DNA from: Persicaria tinctoria
Lineage: Eukaryota > Streptophyta > Magnoliopsida > Caryophyllales > Polygonaceae
NCBI GenBank assembly: GCA_037127255.1
Contig: JBANSL010000013.1
Coordinates: 10,932,688-10,996,687, forward strand
Reading direction: 5' to 3'
DNA length: 64,000 nucleotides
The notes below the pieces were generated by a model. It ran no database searches, was not told the origin of the DNA, and saw nothing but the letters and a program-made list of their open reading frames with translations. The position numbers were made by a program, and so were the translations under genes. Of the stretch, positions 22,892 to 33,639 are shown in pieces; positions within the stretch are counted from its first letter, which is position 1; each line of letters begins with the position of its first letter.

Positions 22892-24835
22892 ATGCAAAGC
22901 TCAGGTAATGGAAATTCCAGCAACCCTCAGTTGCCTATATTCAAAGGAATTAATTACCATTTTTGGAGCTTGAAGATGTCTACTCTCTTCAAGTCTCAAG
23001 AGATCTGGAGTTTAGTGGATCAAGGATTCGAAGACAATGCAGTTGGGGAGCCAGACCAGCAGCTAAGGGAGAAAAGGAAGAAAGATTCAAAGGCTCTCTT
23101 CATGATTCAATCTGCTTTGGATGATGAAATTTTTCCGAGAATTGCTGCTGCAACAACCTCTCATGGAGCCTGGGAGATCCTAAGGCAGGAGTACATAGGA
23201 GACAGAAGGGTGATCACAATGAAATTGCAGTCACTTAGAAGGGAGTTTGAGACCTTGGTGATGCAAGAGAAAGAGTCAGTACAGACCTTCCTATCAAGAG
23301 TGTCAGGGATTGTGAATCACATGAGATCCTATGGAGAGGTGGTGAATGCTGAGACAGTGGTGAGCAAAGTTTTGAGAAGTCTCACTAAGAAATTCGACCA
23401 TGTTGTTGCTGCAATAGAAGAATCAAAGGATCTGTCAACTTACAGATTTGAGGAGTTGACAAGCTCTTTGCAAGCCCATGAGGAGAGGCTGAGCAGGACA
23501 ACATAGGTGAAAGAGGAGAAGGTGTTTCAGGTTAAGGATGATTCCTCAAGGTCTAAGCCAGAATGCTCTTCAAGCAGGGGTAGTTATAGAGGGAGCCACA
23601 GGGGTAGAGGTAGCTACAGAGGCCGAGGGAGAGGCCAAGGAAGAGGTCAGTCTGGTGGGCAAGGAAGAGGAAATGGTGATGATCAATGGAAGGATTCCAA
23701 TAGGAATCAAAGTAGTGACTCGAGGCAGCACAAGAGTGGGATCAAATGTTATTATTGCAAGAAATTTGGTCACAAAGAAGCTTTTTGCTGGGAGAAGCAG
23801 GAGAATGAACAAAAGAATGCACACTATTCAGAAAATCCAGAGAAGGAGGATAGGCTGTTTATGGCTCTAATGTCTGTCACAGAGTTTGCAAATGAGGTGT
23901 GGTTTCTGGACAGTGGTTGTTCAAACCATATGTCTAGCTCAAGGAGCTTGTTTAGAAACCTGGATGAGTCTAAGAAAGGGAATGTTAGACTTGGTGACAA
24001 CAAGATGCTGCAAGTAGAAGGAAGAGGCACAATTGGAATCAGAAGTGTGCAAGGTGGTGAGAAACTTCTTCATGATGTTCAGTTTGTACCCGAGCTTGCA
24101 CATAATTTGCTGAGTGTTGGAAAGCTGCAAGGCACTGGGTACTCTCTTTTGTTTGATGAGGATATGTGCACAATAAGAGAGAAAGAAACAAACCAGATTG
24201 TTGTTAAAGTAACCATGACAAAGAATAGGATGTTTCCTTTAGATTTGTCAAAGAATGTTGGGAGAGCTATGACTGTAAGAGAAGTAGACAGTACAAGGTT
24301 ATGGCACATGAGATTTGGACATCTAAATCTGCAAAGTTTAAAGATGTTAGAGTCCAGAACTATGGTGTTGGGATTGCCAAAGATAGGAGAGCTTGATCTG
24401 TGTGAAGGATGTATGTATGGCAAGCAAAGTAGGGGTTCATTTGCAGTCAGAGAAGCCTGGAAAGCTGGTGATTGCTTGGAGCTGCTTCATGCAGACTTGT
24501 GTGGGCCAATGCAGAGAGATTCCTTAGGAGGAAGCAAGTACTTCTTCCTCATCACAGATGACTTCAGCAGGATGAGCTGGGTGTACTTTCTAAGGTACAA
24601 ATCAGAAGCATTTGAGAATTTCAGAAAATTCAAGGCTCTAGTTGAGAAGCAATATGGGAAAATGGTGAAGGCTCTAAGGACAGACAGGGGAGAAGAATTC
24701 ATGTCAAATGAATTTGCAAATTTCTGTGATGAGAATGGAATCAGGAGGGAGCTTACAACACCATACACTCCGGAGTAGAATGGGGTAGCTGAGAGGAAGA
24801 ATAGAACAGTTGTTGAAATGGCAAGGAGTATGCTT
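22892..24835 (+). pseudogene. copia-3 gag, protease and integrase N-terminal half
   Basis: The polyprotein starts at ATG 22892 (MQSSGNGNSS). Gag shows INYHFWSLKMSTLF and the UBN2-type gag domain. A basic RG-rich stretch and the zinc knuckle CYYCKKFGHKEAFC (CCHC) follow. Protease has WFLDSGCSNHM. GAG-pre-integrase has LWHMRFGHLN and CEGCMYGKQ. The integrase core has HADLCGP, LRTDRGEEF and AERKNR. In-frame TAG codons at 23504-23506 (after LSRTT) and 24776-24778 (TPYTPE-stop-NGVAER) each replace what the family pattern makes a CAG codon. The frame is otherwise open until the CACTA insertion at 24840. Confidence 0.93.
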
Positions 24836-25668
24836 AAGGCACTACAAAAAATAAAGAAATTTGCTACGCTACCTAGCTTCGGCAGGGGCTTGCCGTAGCA
24901 ATTGGTACCCTTTTGCCACTGATGGTAGCTTCGGCAGGGAATTTCCGTGGCAATTGGTACCTTTTACCACCGATGGTAGCTTCGGCAAGAGTCACCGTAG
25001 CTACACAACAAAATAAGTTCAATTTGCCACGACATTTTGCAACGGCGTAAACTTTCCGTCACTACTGATCTGTCTTGAATAAAATAAAAAAACACACGAA
25101 TTAAACCCTAATACACGAGCCTTGCTTTCACTTCTTCCAAGTCCTCTATTCTATACGCCGCTCCTCTCTCGCAGTTCAACTCATCCTTCCTTGTTCTTCC
25201 GATCTTCGCAAATCTCCATCACACCTCAATATCTAGTTCTTCGCTTCTTCCTGCATCTCTACTATAGCTCTCAGATCTAGACCCTGTCTCTCTCATCTCT
25301 AACTCCTAACCTTCACAAAGCCCTAAATTTTACGAGCTCTTTCATGAATTTGTACTTTGTCTACCGGAGGCAGTTGTAGACAACATCACCTCCTCGTCTC
25401 ATGTCTGACATCGATTGCAATAAACAGATCTGATATGATTTGTTTAGATCTAATATTTCGCAGGTTCGCTCCTCTCTTCTACTCTCCTGTTCTTCTTTGG
25501 TTTGTGTTTAATTCGTGGCTTCTACGTACTCTTCTCTTCAGGTGATTTGTGTAGATCTAGGGCTGAGATATTTCGATTTTAGGATTACGGCAGCTTGTAG
25601 ATGTAGGGTTTCGCTGCGATTTTCGGGGTCTTGCTGCGATTTTCTGGAGCAGGAACAACAACAAGAAT

Positions 25669-25730
25669 ATGAGAGCAGCTCCCATGGACACATCCGCCAA
25701 ATCTGGAGTTGCTAAGTCCGATTTACCTGA
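25669..25730 (+). other. possible first coding exon in the Pack-CACTA
   Basis: ATG 25669 opens MRAAPMDTSAKSGVAKSDLPE, followed directly by a GTATTAG donor-like site. A pyrimidine-rich 5'-UTR-like region (25100-25660) precedes it. It looks like a captured gene start; the source gene is not recognised. Confidence 0.35.
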
Positions 25731-26923
25731 AGGTATTAGTCACGACCTTTGTTTCTCTTTTCCAAGCTCAATTCATCGATTTTGTATGCACGATTTTGTT
25801 TTTCTGTTTAATATTTATGTTTTTTATTGTTGATTTTGAGTAGTCATTGATACGTTCGAGATCGGTGCTTCAACTGTTGTTTCTGGTTCAGTACATAGGG
25901 TAGTATGTCAAACTCCAAGCTTCTAATAAAATTGCATAAGTTCAGCCGCCTTTTTTCACAATAAGCACGGTTTCACTTTGCAAAATCTGAGATTCTTGGG
26001 AACTATGTAATGATTACAGTTTTTGTTGTATGGAATTGGATTTTATGATCTGCCAGTGGAAGGTTAGAAAAAGATCCACATTTCTATGTTTTAAAATTGT
26101 ATCAACTATGGTTTATGGTGGAAAGGTTCAGTGCTTTAGTGATTAGCAGTATATAACTCTATAGCGTTCTTTTGTTTGTTTATGAATTATACTGCAATTT
26201 TTTATCTGTCTCACTCATTTGTAGCACTTTTTCTTCATTACCTGAACTGGGATTTTGGGTTTCTTAATACTAGAATTAAGCAAGGAATAGAGTTAAGCCT
26301 TTGAATTAGATTTTGGGTTTCTTAACACTAAATCTGCTTGTTGTAGTGTTTTGGTTCAGAGTGGCGGAGTTCATGGTGGGCATTATTATGCTTACACAAG
26401 GCCAACGCTTTCTGAACAATGGTATGTTTGTAGTTTTTATCTGGAACAGTTACTATGAAATAGTTTTGGGATTTCCTTTTGTATTTTTACCATGCTAACC
26501 ACCTGCATAGGTGAAGTTCAACAGATAACATGCATTAGTATTTCTTTGTAGACGCATTCATGATCGCATTTCGTTTAATAATAAACCAAGCCAAGGGTTG
26601 CCGTGGCAACACCTGAAGAAAAAAAACAACAACAAAGTGCAGGGTTCTAATGTGTGGAATAATTCATATTAGTTACACCTGAAGTCAAAGGGGCATGTGA
26701 ACTGCTAGATATTAGCAATGGAATTTCCAAAAGAGGCTTTAATCATTAAAAAGGTTTCCATAAAAGAGGTCAATATTCTTTTAGAGGGGAAAAGCCTGTG
26801 TGAGCAAGGTTTCCATAAAAGAGGCTACTTTTTTATATTTCATGATTGTCAAGAGTCACAATTCAAATTCTTCATTGGAAATCCATGAATTGAGATTATT
26901 TTCCATTTCTATTTCTTTTTCAG

Positions 26924-27054
26924 GTGGTCCCAGCTGTTACCGAGCTTATATTATAATAGTTGAACCGATGTACCTGCAATATGTGGATGGAAAGGATCCG
27001 ATTTATCTATACATATAAACTCTCAAGGGAACCACACGAGATGATGGTGAATCA
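26924..27054 (+). pseudogene. captured ClpR3-like exon (plastid Clp protease subunit)
   Basis: The segment begins after a CAG acceptor and ends at a GTGAGT donor. It encodes VPAVTELI, then (after a frameshift and two stops) EPMYLQYVDGKDPIYLYI, a stop, and GTTRDDGES. These match the region around the handle helix of the non-catalytic plastid Clp subunits; the GTTRDDGE word is characteristic of ClpR3. In the chloroplast, ClpR subunits build the Clp proteolytic core. Here the stops and the shift make it a dead fragment carried by the transposon. I did not find the neighbouring ClpR exons. Confidence 0.7.
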
Positions 27055-28210
27055 GTGAGTCTCTAATTGTTTTTTTACCTCGGTCATCTCTTTCTTGTTA
27101 TTCAACCATTGAAACACCCATGTATGGCAGCAATTTTTGTTTCTTTCTTTTCGTTGAATTGTACTCTCTTTTTTTTATTGAAGGTGGAATATTGACTAGT
27201 AAGACACTGAGACAGTTATGCTGCATTGATTTCTATGTGAGATTCTTAATTAGCTCCTTTTGTCCAATTGCTTCATGATTCAGCTATGATTTTGAAAGCA
27301 AATATATGAATATATTTGAATTTATGGTGTTGATAATATACCTATACTTTTTTCAACTATGTCTAAATGACATGAAAGATCTACTGGTACAAACTTTGGT
27401 TGATGTGGCTATTAATGTATGTTGGTGTTGATTTGGTTGCCTTGTGCAGGAATACTGCTATGCTGATCTTTAGGTTAGTTTGTGTCCTTTCTTAAATTAC
27501 AGAAATTAGATTATGTATTTATTAAGTTAAGGTGTTTACTTTAGAACCCTATTCTTGGAAGTAACTTTGGCATATAAAAAGCTTGCTCTATGCTAGATGA
27601 CTAGGACTAGAGGAGAATACCTAAAGAATAATAAATCGAAGGAGAATGACTATCTTTAGTGGTTGTTGCTGATAACATTTAATAGAGACGTGAAAGCTAT
27701 TTAAGGAATACACATTCGTTATGGAGCTAGAACTTTTGGTAATATTGCCTTCTACAATCATAGATACTCTCTATGTAACTTTTAATTGGTTAGCCATGAA
27801 TTCTTGGCTTCTTGCTATTGATAAATTATGAATTGACTTCTAAGTTTTTAGTAGATGCTAGTATAATCTGCTTCATATTGCCCTTATAAATAATTTGTTC
27901 TCTGCACTACTTTCCATGTTTTCATGTGTAGTTACATAATATTCTCCCATCCCTTTATTCTTCCTATTATCAATTACATGATGATTTGTTTCTTCGCCTC
28001 CTACATGGAGTCTCTTTAGAAATCTGCCCCCTTCTGGTTTGAACTCTTTTTTGTTCCCTCCATGAGCAACCCATTAAGCCAAAACCTGTGAGTGTTGCTC
28101 GGATGAATTATTCGAGTCTGGTTTTAGAGTTCTGGAGCAAATTGCTCTTAGTAATCTATGTTTTTAAAAAGCTCTAGTTTTTGTTCTTGATATGGAGTTG
28201 TGTGGTTCAG

Positions 28211-28354
28211 GTTGACCAAGACTTTTCAGGAGGGGAGCCACAGGATTCGTACCAGTATGGTTGCGTTCGAAACACTGGGCTTGCCACAATGTTGAACTAC
28301 TACGACAGAGTTCATGATACAAACAAGAAAGGGATGGCAACGAGTGGAAAATGA
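28211..28354 (+). other. exon-like open segment, unknown origin
   Basis: After a TTCAG acceptor, 47 open codons read VDQDFSGGEPQDSYQYGCV..NYYDRVHD..KKGMATSGK and then stop. The composition is coding-like and differs from the AT-rich surroundings. It may be the terminal exon of a second captured gene or of a chimeric transcript. I do not recognise the family. Confidence 0.35.
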
Positions 28355-28842
28355 GTTGGCAATGTCTTTTTACCTGACATACAACACCATTGAGGTTACT
28401 GCTGTGTGTTCAAACTATTATGTATATTTATTGTATATAAATTTTGTAATTTTTGACATTTTATTATAATGAAATTTCATTATATTTGTAAATTGTGTAT
28501 TTTTTTTAAAACATATTGGACTTTTTAGCCCGGGTCAATAGAATCCGGGCTAAAAAGTAGGTTTTTTTTTTATTTTACACCCACACTTTAGCTACGGCGA
28601 CTTGCCGTGGCCAATGTGGCATGTATTTCATTAGGGGTTGCTTGCCGTAGGATCGCCGTAGCTATTTTTTTTTGCTACGGCTATTTGCCGAAGCTACAAA
28701 ATTTTGCCACCCCATAATTCGCCACCCCCCCCCCCCCATTTGCCGTAGCTAAGCCGAAGTTAGATGCCTTTTGCCACCCTTTGAATGCCTTTTGCCACGG
28801 CTTTTTGCCGAAGCGAATTTCTTTTTTTTTTTTGTAGTGAGG

Positions 28843-29910
28843 CCAGGAATGTACCAAAGAAATTTTGGTGTGAGGCTGTTGCTACTGCTGTGTATGTTTT
28901 GAACAGATCACCTACAAGAGCTGTACAAGACAAAACACCTTTTGAGGTGTGGAGAGGAAAGAAGCCCTCAGTGCAGCACTTGAGAGTGTTTGGGTGTGTT
29001 GCTCTTCATCACAAATGCTCAAGGAGTTCAAGCAGTCCATGGTGAGCAAGTTTGAGATGACAGATATGTACCTATTGCAATACTTTCTCGGTTTAGAGGT
29101 GAAGCAATGCAAAGAAGGAATTTTTGTATGTCAAGAGAAGTATAGTAGAGACATGTTGAAGAAGTTTAACATAGAGCAAGGTGATGCTGCTAGGACACCA
29201 ATGAGAAGCTGAGAAGGGAGGATGGAACTCCAGTTGCAGATGAAAGGCTTTACAGAAGCATGGTTGGTGGCCTGAATTACCTCACACACACTAGGCCTAA
29301 CATTGCCTATAGTGTGAGTGTGATTTCAAGGTATTTACATGGTCCAACAAAGCAGCATCTTGGTGCAGCCAGAAGAATCTTGAAGTACATGGTAGGGACC
29401 TTGAGATATGGGATCTGGTATGAGTGTGTGGATGATTTCAAGCTCAGGGGATACACAGATAGTGACTGGGCAGGCTGTCTTGACGACAGAAGAAGTACAT
29501 CTAGTTATGTGTTCAACTTAGGTTCAGGTGTAGTCACTTGGAGTTCAAAGAAACAAGAGACAGTGACACTCTCATCGTCTGAAGCTGAATATGTTGCAGC
29601 TGGCTCAGCTGCTAAGCAAGCAATGTGGTTGAAGAAATTGCTACTTGATCTAGGATGTGATCATTCAGAGGCAATTGAATTGTGGTGTGACAACAAATCT
29701 GCTATAGCAATGACGAAGAATCCAGCTTTCCATGCTAGAACTAAACACATAGATGTGCAGCACCACTTTATCAAAAGGCTAGTAGTAGAGGAGAAGGTGA
29801 CATTGATGTTTTGTGGAACCAATAGCCAAGATGCTGATCTGTGCACTAAGGTTCTTAGCAGTGCAAAGCATTTTTTCTTTATGGAGAAAATTGGCATGAA
29901 GGAATTCTAA
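28843..29910 (+). pseudogene. copia-3 integrase C-terminus, RT remnant and RNase H
   Basis: The frame resumes after the CACTA with RNVPKKFWCEAVATAVYVLNR and VQHLRVFGCVA (integrase C-terminal side). At about 29010 it jumps to MLKEFKQSMVSKFEMTDMYLL and QYFLGLEVKQ, skipping the catalytic RT including YVDD; the deleted part would be roughly 1.5 kb in a full element. One frameshift lies near 29210. From about 29221 to the TAA at 29908-29910 the RNase H part is intact: GGLNYLTHTRPNIAYSVSVI, YTDSDWAGCLDDRRSTSSY, SSSEAEYVA, CDNKSAIAMTKNP and ARTKHIDVQHHFIK. Confidence 0.92.
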
Positions 29911-29922
29911 ATTAAGGGGTGG

Positions 29923-30285
29923 TGTTGAGTTTGTAATCTAGAATTCCTAAGTTTTATCCAAGCTAAGGTAGTTAGCTTGTAGTCAAGTAAAGTTAGTTAA
30001 AGTTAGTTAAGATTTCAGGTTTGTAAGTAGTGCTGTGTGGACAGTTTCATTACAGTTTTTAGGAGTCTTGTAGTGAGCTAAGTAGTGGATAGAAGTTATG
30101 AGTTGGTTATCGATTTCAGTAGGTGTATGTATGCATGTTTCAATTCAATCAAGGGGTAAGGCAGTTATTAAAAAGTATGTGCTCAAAGTTCTCTTCTGTT
30201 CCACAAAAGAACTGGTTTTTTGCTGTCTTCGAAAGTGTGCAAATTCAGGGTGAATTTGAGTGTTGATCCACCTCCAATTGCAACA
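29923..30285 (+). repeat. 3' LTR of copia-3
   Basis: The 363-bp LTR is longer than the 5' copy mainly because of a tandem duplication (aaagttagtta). It is preceded by the purine tract ttaaggggtgg and followed by the CCTTT target duplicate. Confidence 0.95.
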
Positions 30286-30290
30286 CCTTT

Positions 30291-31945
30291 CAAAAAAATC
30301 GAATTCTAATCTGTTTGTCCTTTCGAATTTAATGCAGGTATTGTGAATTTTAGGGTTGAATTGATACTAGATCCACGCTCACGATCAACTGATTCACATG
30401 ACTAGGTTGAAATCTACTCCTCCGTTTTAGGGTTGAATTAATTAACAAATGAATGTTCACCAAGAAAAATTACCAAATGAATTCACATCATCAGTTGATT
30501 TAGATATTAACATAAATGTCGATCTAGTAATTAACAGCAATCCAATCCATCAAAGCCAATTTCGATCCAATTGTTGTTGTTGTTGATCTTCTTGTTAGCC
30601 AGAGATCGAGGAGGTTCAAGTCCAAGCAAAGCATGCAAGTTCTTTGTCGGAGCCAGCGCAACTATAGGCAACGTCGCCGCTTAAGCTTGTTATAGGGCGG
30701 AGCCGTGATGTCGCATGTGACTGCCCAGTGCCTGACTGGCATGGAGAAGAATTATCTTGATATGTCTTTTTTCGGGTCAATTCGTAATTAAATGGTATAG
30801 TATTCGATACAAAATTATCTTGATAATAGTCATTTAGTCGCCTTGTTAATAGTCTAAATGTTAAAATGTATATGGTGTCCGAGGCTACGAATGCAATCTG
30901 GAACAACAAAAGAATCAGAAAACCCGATTTTTATTTAGCGCATGTTAAATTTTCGTTTAGTGCATGACCAAGGGGTCACAACGACCAAATATCAATAGGT
31001 CATTGCACAGATTATTTTTTTACAAAATCACACATGGTCGCAATGACCAATCGGTGTGGACAGTAGGTAGATATGGTTGCAGCGACGGTATTCTATTTTG
31101 GTCACAACGACAATGTTCTTAGCCCGGTTCTATGTAAAACCGAGCTAAAAACTCCATTTCATAATTATAAAGAAAATACACTTTTTAGTACGGTTCTCCC
31201 ACGAACCGGGCTAAAATGTGAAAAAAATATTAAAAAAATAAGAACGAAACAGGCCTTCGTCCTCACCTGCCGAACAGCGGAAGCACATGGCTCTACAATA
31301 GAAGTTCATATTTTTATTTTATTTTTACTATTATGCTCTATATTCAACAAGATTGAATGGATTTCAACCTTTCCAATTCAATAGCAACATCAATTGGTGA
31401 TTCTATCAAACCTAAACCGAATTTAATTCGATTCATGAAACCCTATAAAAACTCAAACTCAACTGGTGGAACGAATTTGACAAATTAAAGTGGTGGAGAT
31501 ATTCATACACCAACTATGAATTCAAAGCCACTCATAATTCATGTTTTTACTTAAGAAATTTAAGGACATGAAGTAGATTGGTGTGGATTTGGGTTGTGCT
31601 ACTGGTGCGGCTTCAATGAACGAGGGGATTAGGAATGTAATTTAATTTAATTAAAAGGGTATTTTCATCTTACTCTAAATAAAAAGTAGACCCCTAATTA
31701 AAATGAAACAAGTAGCGCTCACTGCATAGTATTTCAAATGTGGGAGTTACATGCAGGCACGAAGATATGGATGGATTGGAGTCCGCTCTAACCTGTTCTA
31801 TTTTTTTTAAAAGAAAATAATTTATAAAAAATTAAGAGAAATTAATAAAAAAAAATTATCCACTTATTTATTAAATTAAGAGTTTTATTAATAAAAATTA
31901 TACGTATAAAAAAATTTTAATCGATCTTTTAATTTTGGTTCCATG
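30291..31945. other. gene-free region with CACTA-like repeat words
   Basis: No gene is visible. Between about 30960 and 31230, ggtcacaacgacc/ggtcgcaatgacc and tagcccggttc..gaaccgggcta repeat in both orientations, like the subterminal regions of CACTA-type elements. A related tagcccgggtc..atccgggcta pair occurs at 28530 inside the Pack-CACTA. No CACTA terminus was found, so this is probably a fragment. Confidence 0.35.
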
Positions 31946-31949
31946 CAGC

Positions 31950-32575
31950 GTCGACTTTATTATATGGGGCAGAGTGTTGGGCGACAACGAAGGCACAGGA
32001 ACAGAAACTCTTGGTGGCTGAGATGAGGATGCTGAGGTGGATGTGTGGGTTTACCTTGCGAGACAGAATCAGAAATGAGACTATCCGTGAAAGGGTGGGA
32101 GTGACTAGTATTCAGGCTAAGTTACGCGAATCGAGACTACGATGGTATGGACATGTGCAGAGGAGAGATCCAAGTGCGCCGGTACGCAGATGTGAAAATT
32201 TGGCTATCGAAGGCGTTCGTCGGGGTAGAGGACGTCCGAAGAAGAGTTGGGGTGAAGTGATTAGACATGATCTGGCCGCTTTGGGACTCTTAGAGGAGAT
32301 GACGCGTGATAGGACACAGTGGAGGAGCGCTATTCGGGTTGACGAACTTTAGTCGGGTGGAACGTTTTACCGCATCATGCTTTTTACGCGTATCTTTTAC
32401 ACCGTTTGAATTACAGTTTATGTAGGATATGTGCTACCATCTTCCCTTGTTGTCTTGTTATTGGGTCACTAGGAAACACCCTCTCGACCTAGTCGGGGAA
32501 AGGGTGCGTACAATCTGACCCCCCAGACCTTGCTCTTTGAACAGGATATACTGGGCTTGTTGTTATAGTTGTTGT
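31950..32575 (+). mobile_element. 5'-truncated LINE, RTE-type 3' end
   Basis: Coding sequence in frame ([59 protein letters not shown]) matches the C-terminal part of plant LINE reverse transcriptases and stops at 32352. A GC-richer 3' UTR follows. It ends tatactgggcttgttgttatagttgttg, the TTG-type tail of RTE-clade LINEs. Only about 620 bp remain, as expected for 5'-truncated insertions. Confidence 0.82.
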
Positions 32576-32579
32576 CCGG

Positions 32580-33440
32580 CCATGACTGATCGATGAAGTT
32601 CGGTTGGGTGTCCAAAATCTCATCCTGGAAACCGCTTGCTGCTCTATTGTCAATCTGCTATGTACAAGTACAACAGTACTTGGGGAGAAATTCAAGCCAA
32701 ATATTTCCGCAGGCGCTGAGTCAGCGCCAGCGGTGAGCGCCACTTGTAACATGTTGCAGTGAGCGCCACTTGTTTCACTGGAACGGCTTCAGTTTTTCCT
32801 TATATTAATTAATTCCATCTGTTTAAACAAAAAAATCACTTCCTATGTTAATCTGTATAGCATCTAGCAAGTGGTTGAACGTAGTAGATCGAGCTTGTTC
32901 GGTGTTTTGAGTGTCTCAGGAAACGATCTGTTTTTGGACGTCGTACCTTTGCTTCATTCTCTTATGGCGGTGAGTTGTTTCTCTCCTTTGTTAATTTAGT
33001 ACTGTATATAGTTGAACCGATTTTTCTATTCTATGTATATATCCAAATCGAGTAGATCAATTAAGAGTTTTTATTGGAAAATATTTTTTAATTTTTAATT
33101 GTTTTAACTTCTTTTTATAAAATTAATTTTCCAGGATTCACTTTAATTTTCTTTTTTATGTATTGAATCTTTATGAATTAAGGTTCTTTAATGTTAGCTC
33201 ATAGGGCATAGCTATAGGTATTGTATTTAAAGTTATCTCTTGTTGATTTTATTTATTTTTTGAGAAATCTTGTTGATATTCTGAGATACTATGTAATTAG
33301 TTAATTTGTATATATATGAAATTTGATATATACCTATATTGAAACTTGATTATTTAGATTTTCCTCATCAAAATTGTTTATAACCGAAAGTGAAGAATGA
33401 TCATCTAGAATATCTAGCTTGTGGAATAAGTTAGCTTTTC
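32580..33440. other. upstream region of family gene B
   Basis: I see no coding gene. 32690-32770 contains a repeated gagcgccacttgt. The rest is AT-rich, leading into the promoter of gene B. Confidence 0.4.
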
Positions 33441-33449
33441 CATTTCAAA

Positions 33450-33457
33450 TATAAATA
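33450..33457 (+). promoter_or_regulatory. TATA box of family gene B
   Basis: TATAAATA lies about 190 bp upstream of the ATG at 33640, with a pyrimidine/adenine-rich leader between (cacaattcac..aataaaacacacag). Position and context fit a plant core promoter. Confidence 0.55.
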
Positions 33458-33639
33458 GCCACAATTCACATTTCATACACAATTTTGGTATTCGGTTTTA
33501 CAATCTTCAATAAAACACACAGTACATGAGCTGAGCTTGAGCTCATTCCTCCATCCTCTGATCTTCATCTTCATCTTCGAATTTCGATTCTGTCATCAGT
33601 GGAGTGATCGAATGAACCAGAGTAGCAGAGGAAAAGAAG

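Larger units (their letters stand above)
24840..28839 (+). mobile_element. 4.0-kb Pack-CACTA inserted in copia-3 integrase
   Basis: The ends are CACTACAAAAAATAAAGAAATT and the complementary AAATTCGCTTCGG...GTAGTG, flanked by AGG (24837-24839 and 28840-28842). Removing it restores the integrase frame MLKA-RNVPKKFW exactly. Subterminal words tagcttcggca/tgccgtagc/ttgccacgg repeat at both ends. There is no transposase gene. The interior contains promoter-like, exon-like and intron-like DNA, including a ClpR-like exon, so it is a Pack-CACTA (a gene-fragment-carrying non-autonomous element). Strand is given by the captured exons. Confidence 0.93.
22432..30285 (+). mobile_element. young Ty1/copia element (copia-3) with a nested CACTA
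   Basis: A complete LTR-retrotransposon: 5' LTR 22432-22783, primer-binding site 22786-22797, gag-pol 22892-29910, polypurine tract about 29912-29922, 3' LTR 29923-30285. The 5-bp target duplication CCTTT lies at 22427-22431 and 30286-30290. The two LTRs differ by only about six substitutions and two small indels, so insertion is recent on an evolutionary scale. Gag-pol is broken by two CAG-to-TAG nonsense codons, the CACTA at 24840-28839, and a deletion near 29.01 kb that removes most of the reverse transcriptase. It can move only with help. Confidence 0.96.
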
